Shown piece by piece: positions 26,690-34,981 of a stretch of DNA of 45,975 nucleotides. Numbering within the stretch: position 1 is the first letter of the stretch; each line of letters begins with the position of its first letter. The translations under genes were made by a program, and so were the position numbers. Source of the DNA: an uncultured Actinomycetes bacterium (GTDB taxonomy: Bacteria > Actinomycetota > Actinomycetes > Nanopelagicales > Nanopelagicaceae); NCBI GenBank assembly GCA_903863015.1, contig CAIPAI010000041.1:1-45975 (forward strand), in the 5' to 3' direction. The notes beneath the pieces were generated by a model. It saw nothing but the letters and a program-made list of their open reading frames with translations. It did no database searches and was not told the DNA's origin.

Positions 26690-27181
26690 GTGCCAACGCT
26701 TGGGGAGATAAACGCGTTGGGCGTCCAGCAGGCGGAAGAACTCTTCGCGCGTTGCTGTGTCGCCCCGACTTTTTGCGCCGCCATGGCAGCCGCCCGGCCT
26801 TTCCAAGACCTTCCTGCTCTTGAAGTTGCCTCAGACCACGCCACGGCAGGTTTAGACCACGCGGCTTTACTTGTGGGGTTTTCTGGACATCCACGAATTG
26901 GCGATCGCAAGCCGCACTCAGCTTGGTCCTCCGCAGAGCAATCAGGGGTTTCGCAGGCAGATATCAAAATCCTTGATGATCTACGTGCAGCGAATTTCGC
27001 ATACGAGGAAAAGTTCAACCATGTCTTTCTTATTTGTGCCACCGGTAAGAGTGCGGAATACATGCTGACTGAATGCTTACGACGTATTAGCAATTCGGCC
27101 GATGTTGAGATTGAAGAGGCGCGCGAACAACTAAGACTCATCAATCGCATCCGCGTCAACAAGCTACTGGAGGAATCATGA
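26690..27181 (+). CDS. uraD: 2-oxo-4-hydroxy-4-carboxy-5-ureidoimidazoline (OHCU) decarboxylase
   Basis: It decarboxylates OHCU to S-allantoin, the third step from urate. The 163-residue protein has the family motif HPRIGDR with catalytic H67, and YEEKFNHVFLICATGKSA, which lines the active site. It starts with GTG at 26690, supported by the well-spaced promoter just upstream. Its stop overlaps the uraH start (ATGA), and urate oxidase follows, so all three enzymes from urate to allantoin are consecutive. Confidence 0.93.
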   Translation: MPTLGEINALGVQQAEELFARCCVAPTFCAAMAAARPFQDLPALEVASDHATAGLDHAALLVGFSGHPRIGDRKPHSAWSSAEQSGVSQADIKILDDLRAANFAYEEKFNHVFLICATGKSAEYMLTECLRRISNSADVEIEEAREQLRLINRIRVNKLLEES

Positions 27182-27504
27182 GCGGGCTATCAACTCACGT
27201 ACTAGATACCACTACTGGTATGCCGGGCGTAGCAATCAAAGTTACTCATTCGATTAACGGCATAGTGCAGGCGAGCGCTACGACAAACTCTGACGGGCGC
27301 GTTACCGATCTACTCGAAGGTAAATCACTTGCAGCCGGAAGTCACACACTTACCTTTGAAGTGGCACCTTATTTTGCAAAGGAAAATCGCGAGACTTTTT
27401 ACGCAAATATCAATATCGATTTTATTGTTACCGATACAACTCGTCACTACCACGTCCCGCTTCTGCTGAGTCCGTTTAGTTTCTCGACCTACCGAGGGAG
27501 TTAA
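27178..27504 (+). CDS. uraH: 5-Hydroxyisourate hydrolase (transthyretin-like)
   Basis: It hydrolyses 5-hydroxyisourate, the direct product of urate oxidase, to OHCU. The 108-residue length is typical. Active-site marks are H7 in STHVLD, R41 in SDGRV and the C-terminal tetrapeptide YRGS (105-108), which distinguishes the enzyme from transthyretin. It overlaps uraD by four bases and ends one base before the urate oxidase start. Confidence 0.95.
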   Translation: MSGLSTHVLDTTTGMPGVAIKVTHSINGIVQASATTNSDGRVTDLLEGKSLAAGSHTLTFEVAPYFAKENRETFYANINIDFIVTDTTRHYHVPLLLSPFSFSTYRGS

Positions 27505-27505
27505 A

Positions 27506-28420
27506 ATGAAGATCGTTCTAGGCGATAACCGTTACGGCAAAGCGGAAAATAGGGTTGTTCGCGTTACTCGCGAGCAAGGGACTCATCACATTCTCGACCT
27601 CAACGTCTCCGTACAACTCAGCGGAGATCTCGAAGACACACACCTCACTGGATCAAACGCGAAAGTACTCCCCACTGATACTCAGAAGAATACGGTTTAC
27701 GCCTTCGCCCAGAAGTTCCCAGCGATGGAACCAGAAACTTTTGGTCTCACCTTGTGTGAGCATTTCTTAGACACCCAATCGCATGTCACTCGTGCCGAGG
27801 TGCGCCTAGAACAATTCCTCTGGGAACGAATTAACGTCAATGGAAAACCACATCCTCGCGCCTTTCAAAAGAATAGTTCAATGAAGCGTATTGCTCGCGT
27901 AGTTGTTGAACGTGGAGCAGGCGGAGAGAAAGTTGCCTACGTCAGTAGCGGTCTCGAGGATCTCGTTGTTCTTAAAACAAGTGATAGCGAGTTCACGGGA
28001 TTTATTCGAGATAAATACACCACGCTTCCGGACGCTACAGATCGCATCATGGCTACACAGGTAAGCGCCAAGTGGCGCCACGATAGCCACGACTTTGCTG
28101 ACATTAAGAAGAAGGATTTCGGCAAGAGTTTCACGCAAGCGAGTGAAACTATGGTGGCTGTCTTTGCTGACCACTACTCACTCTCGCTACAACAGACTCT
28201 CTTCGAGATGGGTAAACAAGCAATTACCCAACAACCAGAGATTTCGGCAGTGCGCCTTAGCCTTCCCAACAAACATCACTTTCTCGTAGACCTCTCACCT
28301 TTCGGTCAAGAGAACGACAACGAGGTCTACTTTGCCGCTGATCGGCCTTATGGCTTGATCGAAGCGGTAGTCACGCGAGACGATGCATCCGATGCCGGTT
28401 TTACCTGGCCGGCTTGGTAG
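27506..28420 (+). CDS. uox: Urate oxidase (uricase)
   Basis: It oxidises urate with O2 to 5-hydroxyisourate and H2O2 without a cofactor. The 304-residue protein has two tandem T-fold halves. K12 (NRYGKAENRVV) and T57 (TDTQKNTVYAF) correspond to the catalytic Lys-Thr pair, and the second half has the DRIMATQV segment. GAGGGAG precedes the ATG. O2 dependence implies an aerobic pathway. Confidence 0.95.
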   Translation: MKIVLGDNRYGKAENRVVRVTREQGTHHILDLNVSVQLSGDLEDTHLTGSNAKVLPTDTQKNTVYAFAQKFPAMEPETFGLTLCEHFLDTQSHVTRAEVRLEQFLWERINVNGKPHPRAFQKNSSMKRIARVVVERGAGGEKVAYVSSGLEDLVVLKTSDSEFTGFIRDKYTTLPDATDRIMATQVSAKWRHDSHDFADIKKKDFGKSFTQASETMVAVFADHYSLSLQQTLFEMGKQAITQQPEISAVRLSLPNKHHFLVDLSPFGQENDNEVYFAADRPYGLIEAVVTRDDASDAGFTWPAW

Positions 28421-28432
28421 GGGAGATAGCTC

Positions 28433-29296
28433 ATGGAGTTCTTTAGACCGGCAACGCTGAATGACGCCCTCACGCTGAAATCGGCGCACCCCACCGCCCT
28501 CTGTATCAATGGTGGTACCGATGTCATGGTGGAGTTGAATTTCGATCGCAAGCGACCAGAAACACTGCTTGATCTCAGCGCCATTTCAGAATTAAGTGAG
28601 TGGAGCGATCAAGGGGATTCCATCCTCCTTGGCGCTGGCGTTTCTTACACGCGCATCTATCACGAGTTAGCCAAAGAGCTTCCCGGCTTAGCAATGGCCT
28701 CGCGAACTGTCGGCTCTCTACAGATCCGGAATAAGGGTGGCGTCGGCGGTAATTTGGGTTCAGCGTCTCCCGCCGGTGATGCACATCCCGCCCTTCTTGC
28801 ATCTGGTGCAACAGTCAATGTTGCAAGCGTCAATGGAACGCGGGCCATCGATATCAATGATTTCTATGTGGGTCCGAAGAAGAATGCGATGAATCCTGAC
28901 GAAATCATTACTAGCGTTCTTATTCCTAAAGCACGTGGTGGACAGCAATATTCAAAAATTGGAACACGCAACGCCATGGTTATTGCAGTCTGTTCTTTTG
29001 GTATTGCTATTGATAGTACGAACAAGAGTGTAGGAACTGGAATCGGATCTGCCGGGCCAACACCTTTGCGTGCTCATGAAGCAGAAAGTTACGCGGCTTC
29101 TCATCTTGATTGGACACACGGCAGTGCCGTTACTCCCGAGATGATGAAGGAGTTCGGCGCGCTAGTGGCCGCTGCCTCTAAACCGATTGACGACGTACGT
29201 GGCACCGCCGCTTACCGTCGTCATACCCTTGCAGTTATTTCTGGTCGTTGTTTGAAATGGGCTTGGACCTCCACACAAGAGATGAGGAGTAAGTAA
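28433..29296 (+). CDS. pucC: Xanthine dehydrogenase, FAD-binding subunit
   Basis: This 287-residue subunit carries FAD and passes electrons from the iron-sulfur clusters to NAD. The two FAD-binding motifs are NGGTDVMVELN near residue 25 and QIRNKGGVGGNLGSASPAGD near residue 100. A CODH-type C-terminal domain follows. AGGGGAG lies upstream of the ATG. The last base of its stop is the first base of the next start region, so it is coupled to the 2Fe-2S subunit. Confidence 0.93.
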   Translation: MEFFRPATLNDALTLKSAHPTALCINGGTDVMVELNFDRKRPETLLDLSAISELSEWSDQGDSILLGAGVSYTRIYHELAKELPGLAMASRTVGSLQIRNKGGVGGNLGSASPAGDAHPALLASGATVNVASVNGTRAIDINDFYVGPKKNAMNPDEIITSVLIPKARGGQQYSKIGTRNAMVIAVCSFGIAIDSTNKSVGTGIGSAGPTPLRAHEAESYAASHLDWTHGSAVTPEMMKEFGALVAAASKPIDDVRGTAAYRRHTLAVISGRCLKWAWTSTQEMRSK

Positions 29297-29775
29297 TGAG
29301 ACTTACTTGCACAGTAAACGGCAAAGTAGAGACCGTTGATGATGTGTGGCCAGGCGAAAGTCTGCTTTACGTACTCCGCGAGCGCATGGGACTTCCTGGT
29401 GCGAAGAATGCGTGCGAACAGGGCGAGTGCGGATCATGCTCGGTTCATCTCGATGGAATTCTGGTCTGCGCCTGCTTAGTCGCTGCCGGCCAAGTAGAGG
29501 GTGCAGAAATCAAAACGGTAGAAGGCCTTGCTGGCGCAAAGGACCTCCATCCAGTGCAACAGGCATATCTCGATGCTGGCGCTGTTCAATGTGGTTTCTG
29601 CACACCTGGTCTCATCGTCGCAACAGTCGATTTACTCGAGAAGAATGCTGATCCGAGCGATAGCGAAATACGCGAGGCCCTTGCTGGCAACCTCTGCCGC
29701 TGCACTGGATACTCCAAGATTCTCGATGCTGTCCGACTTGCCGCCGTGCGCCTTGAAGGGGCCGGCGTTGAGTAA
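29296..29775 (+). CDS. pucE: Xanthine dehydrogenase, 2Fe-2S subunit
   Basis: This 159-residue subunit holds two [2Fe-2S] clusters. The first, plant-ferredoxin-like set is CEQGECGSCSVHLDG, with a further C at VCAC; the second is CGFC and CRC in the segments VQCGFCTPG and NLCRCTGY. It matches the small subunit of xanthine and other molybdenum hydroxylases. It overlaps the next gene's TTG start by eight bases. Confidence 0.94.
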   Translation: MRLTCTVNGKVETVDDVWPGESLLYVLRERMGLPGAKNACEQGECGSCSVHLDGILVCACLVAAGQVEGAEIKTVEGLAGAKDLHPVQQAYLDAGAVQCGFCTPGLIVATVDLLEKNADPSDSEIREALAGNLCRCTGYSKILDAVRLAAVRLEGAGVE

Positions 29776-31135
29776 AACCATCATCACCGGCGCTTACATC
29801 GCTACGGTTGATTTACAAGACCGAGAGATCAACGGCGGTTGGGTAGCCGTTGATGGAAAACGCATCGTCGGCATCGGTACCGGTGAAATTCCAGCCGATT
29901 ACGCAGCCTTCGACCGCATCGATGGTTCCGGCTGCTTGCTTACTCCAGGTTTTGTGAATACCCATCACCATCTCTATCAATGGGCAACGCGAGGTATCGC
30001 AACAGAGTCCACGCTCTTCGAATGGCTCGTTGAGCTCTACCCGATCTGGGGACACCTCGATGCTGAGGTGACTTTTGGTGCCGCACAAGGCGCGCTCGCC
30101 TCTTTGCTGCTTTCCGGATGCACATACACAACAGATCATCACTATGTCTTTCCCGCAGAAGGCGGCGATTACCTCGCTGCAGAGATCAAGGCAGCCGAGG
30201 GTTTAGGGATTCGTTTTCATCCCACACGCGGATCCATGGATCTAGGGCAATCAAAGGGTGGGCTGCCGCCAGATAACGTCGTAGAAGATCGTGATCAAAT
30301 CTTGATTGCCACCGAAGATGCCATCCGACGTTTTCATGACACTGCAGATGACGCCATGGTCAAAATCGCCGTTGCGCCTTGCTCGCCTTTTAGTGTCACC
30401 GGCGAACTCATGAAAGAAGCAGCCGAACTTGCGCGTCGAGAGAATGTTCGCCTACATACGCATCTTGCGGAAACGATCGACGAAGAAGATTTCTGTCAAG
30501 AGAAGTTTGGCTGCTCCCCCACTGACTACGTGGAGTCCCTCGGTTGGCTCGGTTCCGACGTGTGGATGGCACACGCAATTCATCTTGACGACTCAGCGGT
30601 AGCAAAGTTTGGCAAAACTGGAACTGGAGCGGCGCACTGTCCCTCTTCCAATGCACGTCTCGGTTCTGGCATCGCCCGCGTGCAAGATTTAGTACGCGCA
30701 GGCGCCCCGGTAGGGCTGGGTGTCGACGGTGCCGCGAGTAACGAGAACGGCGAACTACTCACCGAAGTACGGGCAGCCGCACTCTGGGCTCGCCTCAAAG
30801 ATGGCCCCACTGCGATGAGCAGTCGTGAATCTCTTGCGTTGGCCACCCGAGGTGGAGCGAAAGTTCTCGGTCGCGATAAAGATCTCGGCTCTATCGAAGT
30901 AGGAAAGCTTGCTGATCTGGTTCTTTGGAAATTAGACGACATCGGGCATATCGACATCGTCGACCCCATCGCTGCCTTGGTCCTTGGACCGAAGGCCGAA
31001 GTCACCGCGTTGTTAGTTAACGGCGAAGTACGAGTACGCCACGGTTTGATCACTGCAAAGTCCCATGAAGATATTGCTGCAGAAGCAGCGCGCGCGAGCA
31101 AGCGTCTCTTGTCGAGTGCAAAGAAGGCAGGCTGA
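29768..31135 (+). CDS. 8-Oxoguanine deaminase-like amidohydrolase (possible guanine deaminase)
   Basis: This 455-residue metal-dependent amidohydrolase of the ATZ/TRZ class deaminates a purine-like ring. Metal and catalytic motifs are NTHHHLYQW, HTHLAETIDEE, HCPSSNARLGSG and LGVDGAASNENGE. The HCPSSNxRLGSG/VDGxASN pair is characteristic of 8-oxoguanine deaminases, whose product is urate itself. Guanine deamination to xanthine is the main alternative and would also fit. I place the start at TTG 29768, because GAAGGGG precedes it; the open frame runs upstream to 29528 but overlaps pucE fully. It sits between two xanthine dehydrogenase subunit genes. Confidence 0.8.
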   Translation: MSKTIITGAYIATVDLQDREINGGWVAVDGKRIVGIGTGEIPADYAAFDRIDGSGCLLTPGFVNTHHHLYQWATRGIATESTLFEWLVELYPIWGHLDAEVTFGAAQGALASLLLSGCTYTTDHHYVFPAEGGDYLAAEIKAAEGLGIRFHPTRGSMDLGQSKGGLPPDNVVEDRDQILIATEDAIRRFHDTADDAMVKIAVAPCSPFSVTGELMKEAAELARRENVRLHTHLAETIDEEDFCQEKFGCSPTDYVESLGWLGSDVWMAHAIHLDDSAVAKFGKTGTGAAHCPSSNARLGSGIARVQDLVRAGAPVGLGVDGAASNENGELLTEVRAAALWARLKDGPTAMSSRESLALATRGGAKVLGRDKDLGSIEVGKLADLVLWKLDDIGHIDIVDPIAALVLGPKAEVTALLVNGEVRVRHGLITAKSHEDIAAEAARASKRLLSSAKKAG

Positions 31136-31136
31136 A

Positions 31137-33476
31137 ATGAGTAACTCAACACTTCCCACCAAACAACGTGACCACGTTGAGGCACCCGTACTGGGTGGAC
31201 TTGGTGAAAGCGTGGCTCGGCCAGACGGCACCCTCAAGGTCACCGGTGACTTCGCATATTCAAGCGACCTCTGGGCAGACGGCATGCTCTGGGCATCAAC
31301 TCTGCGCTCCCCCCATCCTCACGCGCGCATCAAGTCAATCAACATCGCACCAGCGCTCAAGATCAACGGTGTCTCTGCAGTCCTCACACATGATGACGTC
31401 CCGGGCTCCAAGCTCTATGGTCTTGAAATTGTTGACCAACCGGTGCTCGCGTTCGACACCATCAGGTTTCACGGCGAAGCGATTGCAATCGTTGCAGCCG
31501 ACCACCCTGAAACTGCAAAGCGTGCAGCGCAGGCGATTGTGGTGGAGTATGAAATTCTCGAACCTGTTGTCGATGCTGATTACGCAATTAGCGGAAATGC
31601 ACCCGTCATTCATGATGGTGGGAATATCACGCGCCACGTACCCATCATTTTTGGTCCGCAAAATCTCAAGGCTGATGTTGTCGTTAAAGGTGAGTACGAA
31701 GTGGGCATGCAGGATCAAGCCCCACTCGGCCCAGAGTCTGGTTTAGCTATCCCTGCCGATGATGGCGGGATCGACCTTTATCTCTCCACGCAATGGCTCC
31801 ACGTCGATCGTGGTCAACTTGCGACCGTTCTTGGTTTGCCACCCGAGAAGGTGCGTCTGACGCTTGCGGGCGTCGGCGGTGCCTTTGGTGCTCGCGAAGA
31901 TATGTCGATGCAGGCACACATTGCACTTTTGGCAATGCGTACAGGTAAGCCCGTAAAGATTGTTTACTCGCGCGAAGAATCATTCTTCGGCCACGTGCAT
32001 CGCCATCCGGCGAAGCTTCGCTATGAGCATGGTGTTACTAAAGAGGGAAAGCTCGTCTACGTTAAGGCAAACATTGTTCTCGATGGCGGAGCTTATGCAT
32101 CCTCTTCACCCGCTGTCTGTGCAAATGCCGCATGTTTTGCGGTGGGGCCCTATGAAGTAGAGAGCGCCACTATCGACGCCTACGTTGCATATACAAATAA
32201 TCCTCCCTGCGGTGCGATGCGCGGTTTTGGAGCAGTGCAAACCGGTTTCGCATACGAATCCCAAATGGACAAGATTGCAGAAACCCTTGGAATGGATCCG
32301 ATTGAACTGCGTCTTAAGAACGCAATGGTTCGCGATTCGCTCATGCCCACCGGACAGCCTGTTGATTCGGCAGCGCCAGTCGCCGAGATTCTAGAGAAGC
32401 TTCGCGCAATGCCACTTCCTCCACTCACTGCAACTACGGATGGCTTCGACGTGATCGAGCTTCCTGGTGGTGCTAGCAACGTCACACATGGCGAAGGCGT
32501 GCGACGTGGCATCGGATACGCAGTAGGCATCAAGAACATTGGCTTCTCAGAAGGCTTCGATGACTACTCCACCGCAAAGGTGCGCCTGCAAATAATTAAT
32601 GGCGAACCTGTCGTTGAAGTACACACGGCAGCGGCCGAGGTGGGCCAGGGCCTAGTCACACTTAAAGGTCAGATTGCCCGCACAGAACTTGGAGTTCAAC
32701 GAGTTGTTGTACATGTGAGTGATACTCAAGTTGGTAGCGCGGGATCGACGAGCGCATCTCGTCAGTCATACGTCACCGGCGGCGCAGTGATGACCGCATG
32801 CAAAGCAGTCAGAGATGAAGTTCTGCTTTACGCCATGGAGAAGCTTGGCCATCTACATCCACATCTCCTGCACTTCCGAGCCAACTACAAAATGGTTAAC
32901 GGAGAGATCCGCGACGGTGAGGGTCAACTAGTTTCTTCTCTTGCTGACCTTGTGAAGGATCGGGTCTTTGAATGCACACGCGAATATCGCCATCGCCCCA
33001 CCACCCCAATTGATCCCATTACCGGCCAAGGGTTACCTCACGCACAATTTGCCTTTGCAGGTCACCGCGCAGTTGTTGATGTTGATATTGAAACAGGCAT
33101 GGTGAAAGTCATTGAAATGGCATCCGTGCAAGACGTCGGTAAGGCGCTTAATCCGCAAGCAGTCGAGGGACAAATTGAAGGTGGTACCGCGCAAGGTCTT
33201 GGCCTAGCCATTCTTGAAGAGATTCAAGTTGTTAATGGAAAGGTAAAGAACCCTTCATTCACCGATTACTTGATTCCAACCGTGTTGGATATGCCACCTG
33301 TTCGCTCAATCATTCTTGAATATGCAGATGAGCATGCTCCATACGGTTTGCGCGGTGTAGGTGAAGCGCCAACTATTTCCAGTACTCCTGCAGTGGTATC
33401 AGCCATCCGACAGGCTACGGGATTGGCGCTGACACGCGTTCCTGTGCGTCCTGAGCACATCACTTCGACCCTGTAA
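31137..33476 (+). CDS. pucD: Xanthine dehydrogenase, molybdopterin-binding subunit
   Basis: This 779-residue catalytic subunit hydroxylates hypoxanthine and xanthine to urate at a molybdenum centre. The substrate-positioning arginine is in AMRGFGAVQ (near residue 362), and the catalytic base is E743 in GVGEAP, just before the C-terminus. The AGGAFGAREDMSMQ segment binds the cofactor, and AEVGQGLVTL is a typical molybdopterin loop. The ATG at 31137 follows the previous stop by one base; the frame extends upstream to 31065 only as overlap. Insertion and sulfuration factors for the cofactor are not in this window. Confidence 0.94.
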   Translation: MSNSTLPTKQRDHVEAPVLGGLGESVARPDGTLKVTGDFAYSSDLWADGMLWASTLRSPHPHARIKSINIAPALKINGVSAVLTHDDVPGSKLYGLEIVDQPVLAFDTIRFHGEAIAIVAADHPETAKRAAQAIVVEYEILEPVVDADYAISGNAPVIHDGGNITRHVPIIFGPQNLKADVVVKGEYEVGMQDQAPLGPESGLAIPADDGGIDLYLSTQWLHVDRGQLATVLGLPPEKVRLTLAGVGGAFGAREDMSMQAHIALLAMRTGKPVKIVYSREESFFGHVHRHPAKLRYEHGVTKEGKLVYVKANIVLDGGAYASSSPAVCANAACFAVGPYEVESATIDAYVAYTNNPPCGAMRGFGAVQTGFAYESQMDKIAETLGMDPIELRLKNAMVRDSLMPTGQPVDSAAPVAEILEKLRAMPLPPLTATTDGFDVIELPGGASNVTHGEGVRRGIGYAVGIKNIGFSEGFDDYSTAKVRLQIINGEPVVEVHTAAAEVGQGLVTLKGQIARTELGVQRVVVHVSDTQVGSAGSTSASRQSYVTGGAVMTACKAVRDEVLLYAMEKLGHLHPHLLHFRANYKMVNGEIRDGEGQLVSSLADLVKDRVFECTREYRHRPTTPIDPITGQGLPHAQFAFAGHRAVVDVDIETGMVKVIEMASVQDVGKALNPQAVEGQIEGGTAQGLGLAILEEIQVVNGKVKNPSFTDYLIPTVLDMPPVRSIILEYADEHAPYGLRGVGEAPTISSTPAVVSAIRQATGLALTRVPVRPEHITSTL

Positions 33477-33586
33477 ATAGCCCTGTAGGAGCACGATGTA
33501 AGGGAGAGCACAGGACCCCGCCGATGTAATAGGAAGGCTTGCGCTTCTACAATATGTCAAAGAGATTGATTAACAGAGAGTAGATC

Positions 33587-34981
33587 ATGAGTAATACGAG
33601 CCCAGGGTATGCAATCACCATCCGCTTGGAGGGACCCGCCTCCTCTTCCCCCACCACGAGCATCACCGCTGCAGTCGCTGCCGCCGGTGGTTACATGACC
33701 GCCCTCGATATTGTCGAGTCTACGACGGACCGCGTCGTCGTCGATGTCACCTGCGATGCGCGCGATGCTGCGCATGCGGAATCTATTACCGAAATCATTT
33801 CCGCACTTCCAAACATCAAAGTGCGCAAGGTCAGTGATCGTACTTTCCTTCTTCACCTCGGTGGCAAACTAGAAGTTAATAGCAAGGTTCCATTAAAAAC
33901 TCGTGATGACCTCTCACGCGCGTACACCCCGGGCGTAGCTCGTATCTGCTTAGCAATTGCGGCAGATAAGTCAGACGCACGCCGACTCACTATTAAGCGC
34001 AACACCGTAGCTGTCGTCACCGACGGTTCTGCTGTGCTTGGTCTGGGAAATATCGGACCAGAAGCCGCACTCCCAGTAATGGAAGGAAAGGCCGCTCTCT
34101 TCAAGAGATTTGCCGATGTGGATGCATGGCCCGTATGTCTCGATACACAAGATGTAGATGAGATCGTACGTACAGTGCAACTTCTTGCACCTGTTTATGG
34201 TGGAATCAATCTCGAAGACATCTCCGCACCACGTTGCTTCGAAGTGGAACGACGTCTCAAGGAACTTCTCGATATTCCCGTTTTCCACGATGATCAGCAT
34301 GGAACGGCAATTGTTGTTCTCGCAGCTTTGATCAATGCACTTCGCCTGATAAATAAGGACCTTTCTAAGGTAAAGATCGTGCTCAATGGAGCTGGCGCTG
34401 CGGGCGTAGCAATCATTCGCCTCCTCATGCTCTCTGGTGCAACCAACATCATTGCCTTCGATAGCAAGGGTTGTATCTACGATGGGCGAGAGAACCTCGA
34501 CTCCGCTCGCCAGTGGCTCGCTGAACACACCAATCAAGCCAAATTCTCTGGAGATCTGGCAGGAGCCATGAAAGAGACTGACATCTTCATCGGCGTCAGT
34601 GCACCAAACGTCTTAAGTGAAGAGGCCGTATCCGGAATGGCAAAGGATGGCATCGTCTTCGCGCTTTCCAATCCAGATCCAGAAATCGACCCACTGATCG
34701 CACGCAAACATGCGCGGGTGGTGGCCACCGGTCGAAGTGATTATCCAAACCAGATCAACAACGTGCTTGCCTTCCCCGGAATCTTCCGCGGACTTCTCGA
34801 TGCCGGCGCATCAAAGATCACCGATGAAATGCTGGTAGCGGCAGCACAGGCCATTGCTTCTTGCGTGAAACCAGAGCAATTGAACGAGAGTTTTATCGTT
34901 CCGAGCGTTTTTGATGTCGCCGTAGCACCAGCCGTTGCTAGCGCAGTACGAAAGATTGCCGAGGAAGGGTTAAAGAAATGA
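33587..34981 (+). CDS. NAD-dependent malic enzyme with N-terminal ACT domain
   Basis: It oxidatively decarboxylates malate to pyruvate and CO2. The first 85 residues form an ACT-like domain (YAITIRLEG ... VVVDVTCDA), common in actinobacterial malic enzymes and possibly an allosteric site. The catalytic part has AYTPGVARIC, VVTDGSAVLGLGNIG, HDDQHGTAIV (metal site) and the coenzyme loop LNGAGAAGVAIIRLL. It stands 110 bases after pucD; TTGCGC (33539) and GAGATT (33562), 17 bases apart, could be a promoter, with GAGAG as ribosome site. Malate synthase overlaps its end (ATGA), so the pair turns glyoxylate plus acetyl-CoA into pyruvate. Confidence 0.93.
   Translation: MSNTSPGYAITIRLEGPASSSPTTSITAAVAAAGGYMTALDIVESTTDRVVVDVTCDARDAAHAESITEIISALPNIKVRKVSDRTFLLHLGGKLEVNSKVPLKTRDDLSRAYTPGVARICLAIAADKSDARRLTIKRNTVAVVTDGSAVLGLGNIGPEAALPVMEGKAALFKRFADVDAWPVCLDTQDVDEIVRTVQLLAPVYGGINLEDISAPRCFEVERRLKELLDIPVFHDDQHGTAIVVLAALINALRLINKDLSKVKIVLNGAGAAGVAIIRLLMLSGATNIIAFDSKGCIYDGRENLDSARQWLAEHTNQAKFSGDLAGAMKETDIFIGVSAPNVLSEEAVSGMAKDGIVFALSNPDPEIDPLIARKHARVVATGRSDYPNQINNVLAFPGIFRGLLDAGASKITDEMLVAAAQAIASCVKPEQLNESFIVPSVFDVAVAPAVASAVRKIAEEGLKK

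Noticed and set aside
29528-29767. Extended start of the 8-oxoguanine deaminase-like gene
   Set aside because: It would overlap the 2Fe-2S subunit gene by 240 bases, and the extra residues have no similarity to amidohydrolases.
33477-33586. Terminator between pucD and the malic enzyme gene
   Set aside because: No stable hairpin followed by T residues was seen, so the two blocks may still be joined by read-through.
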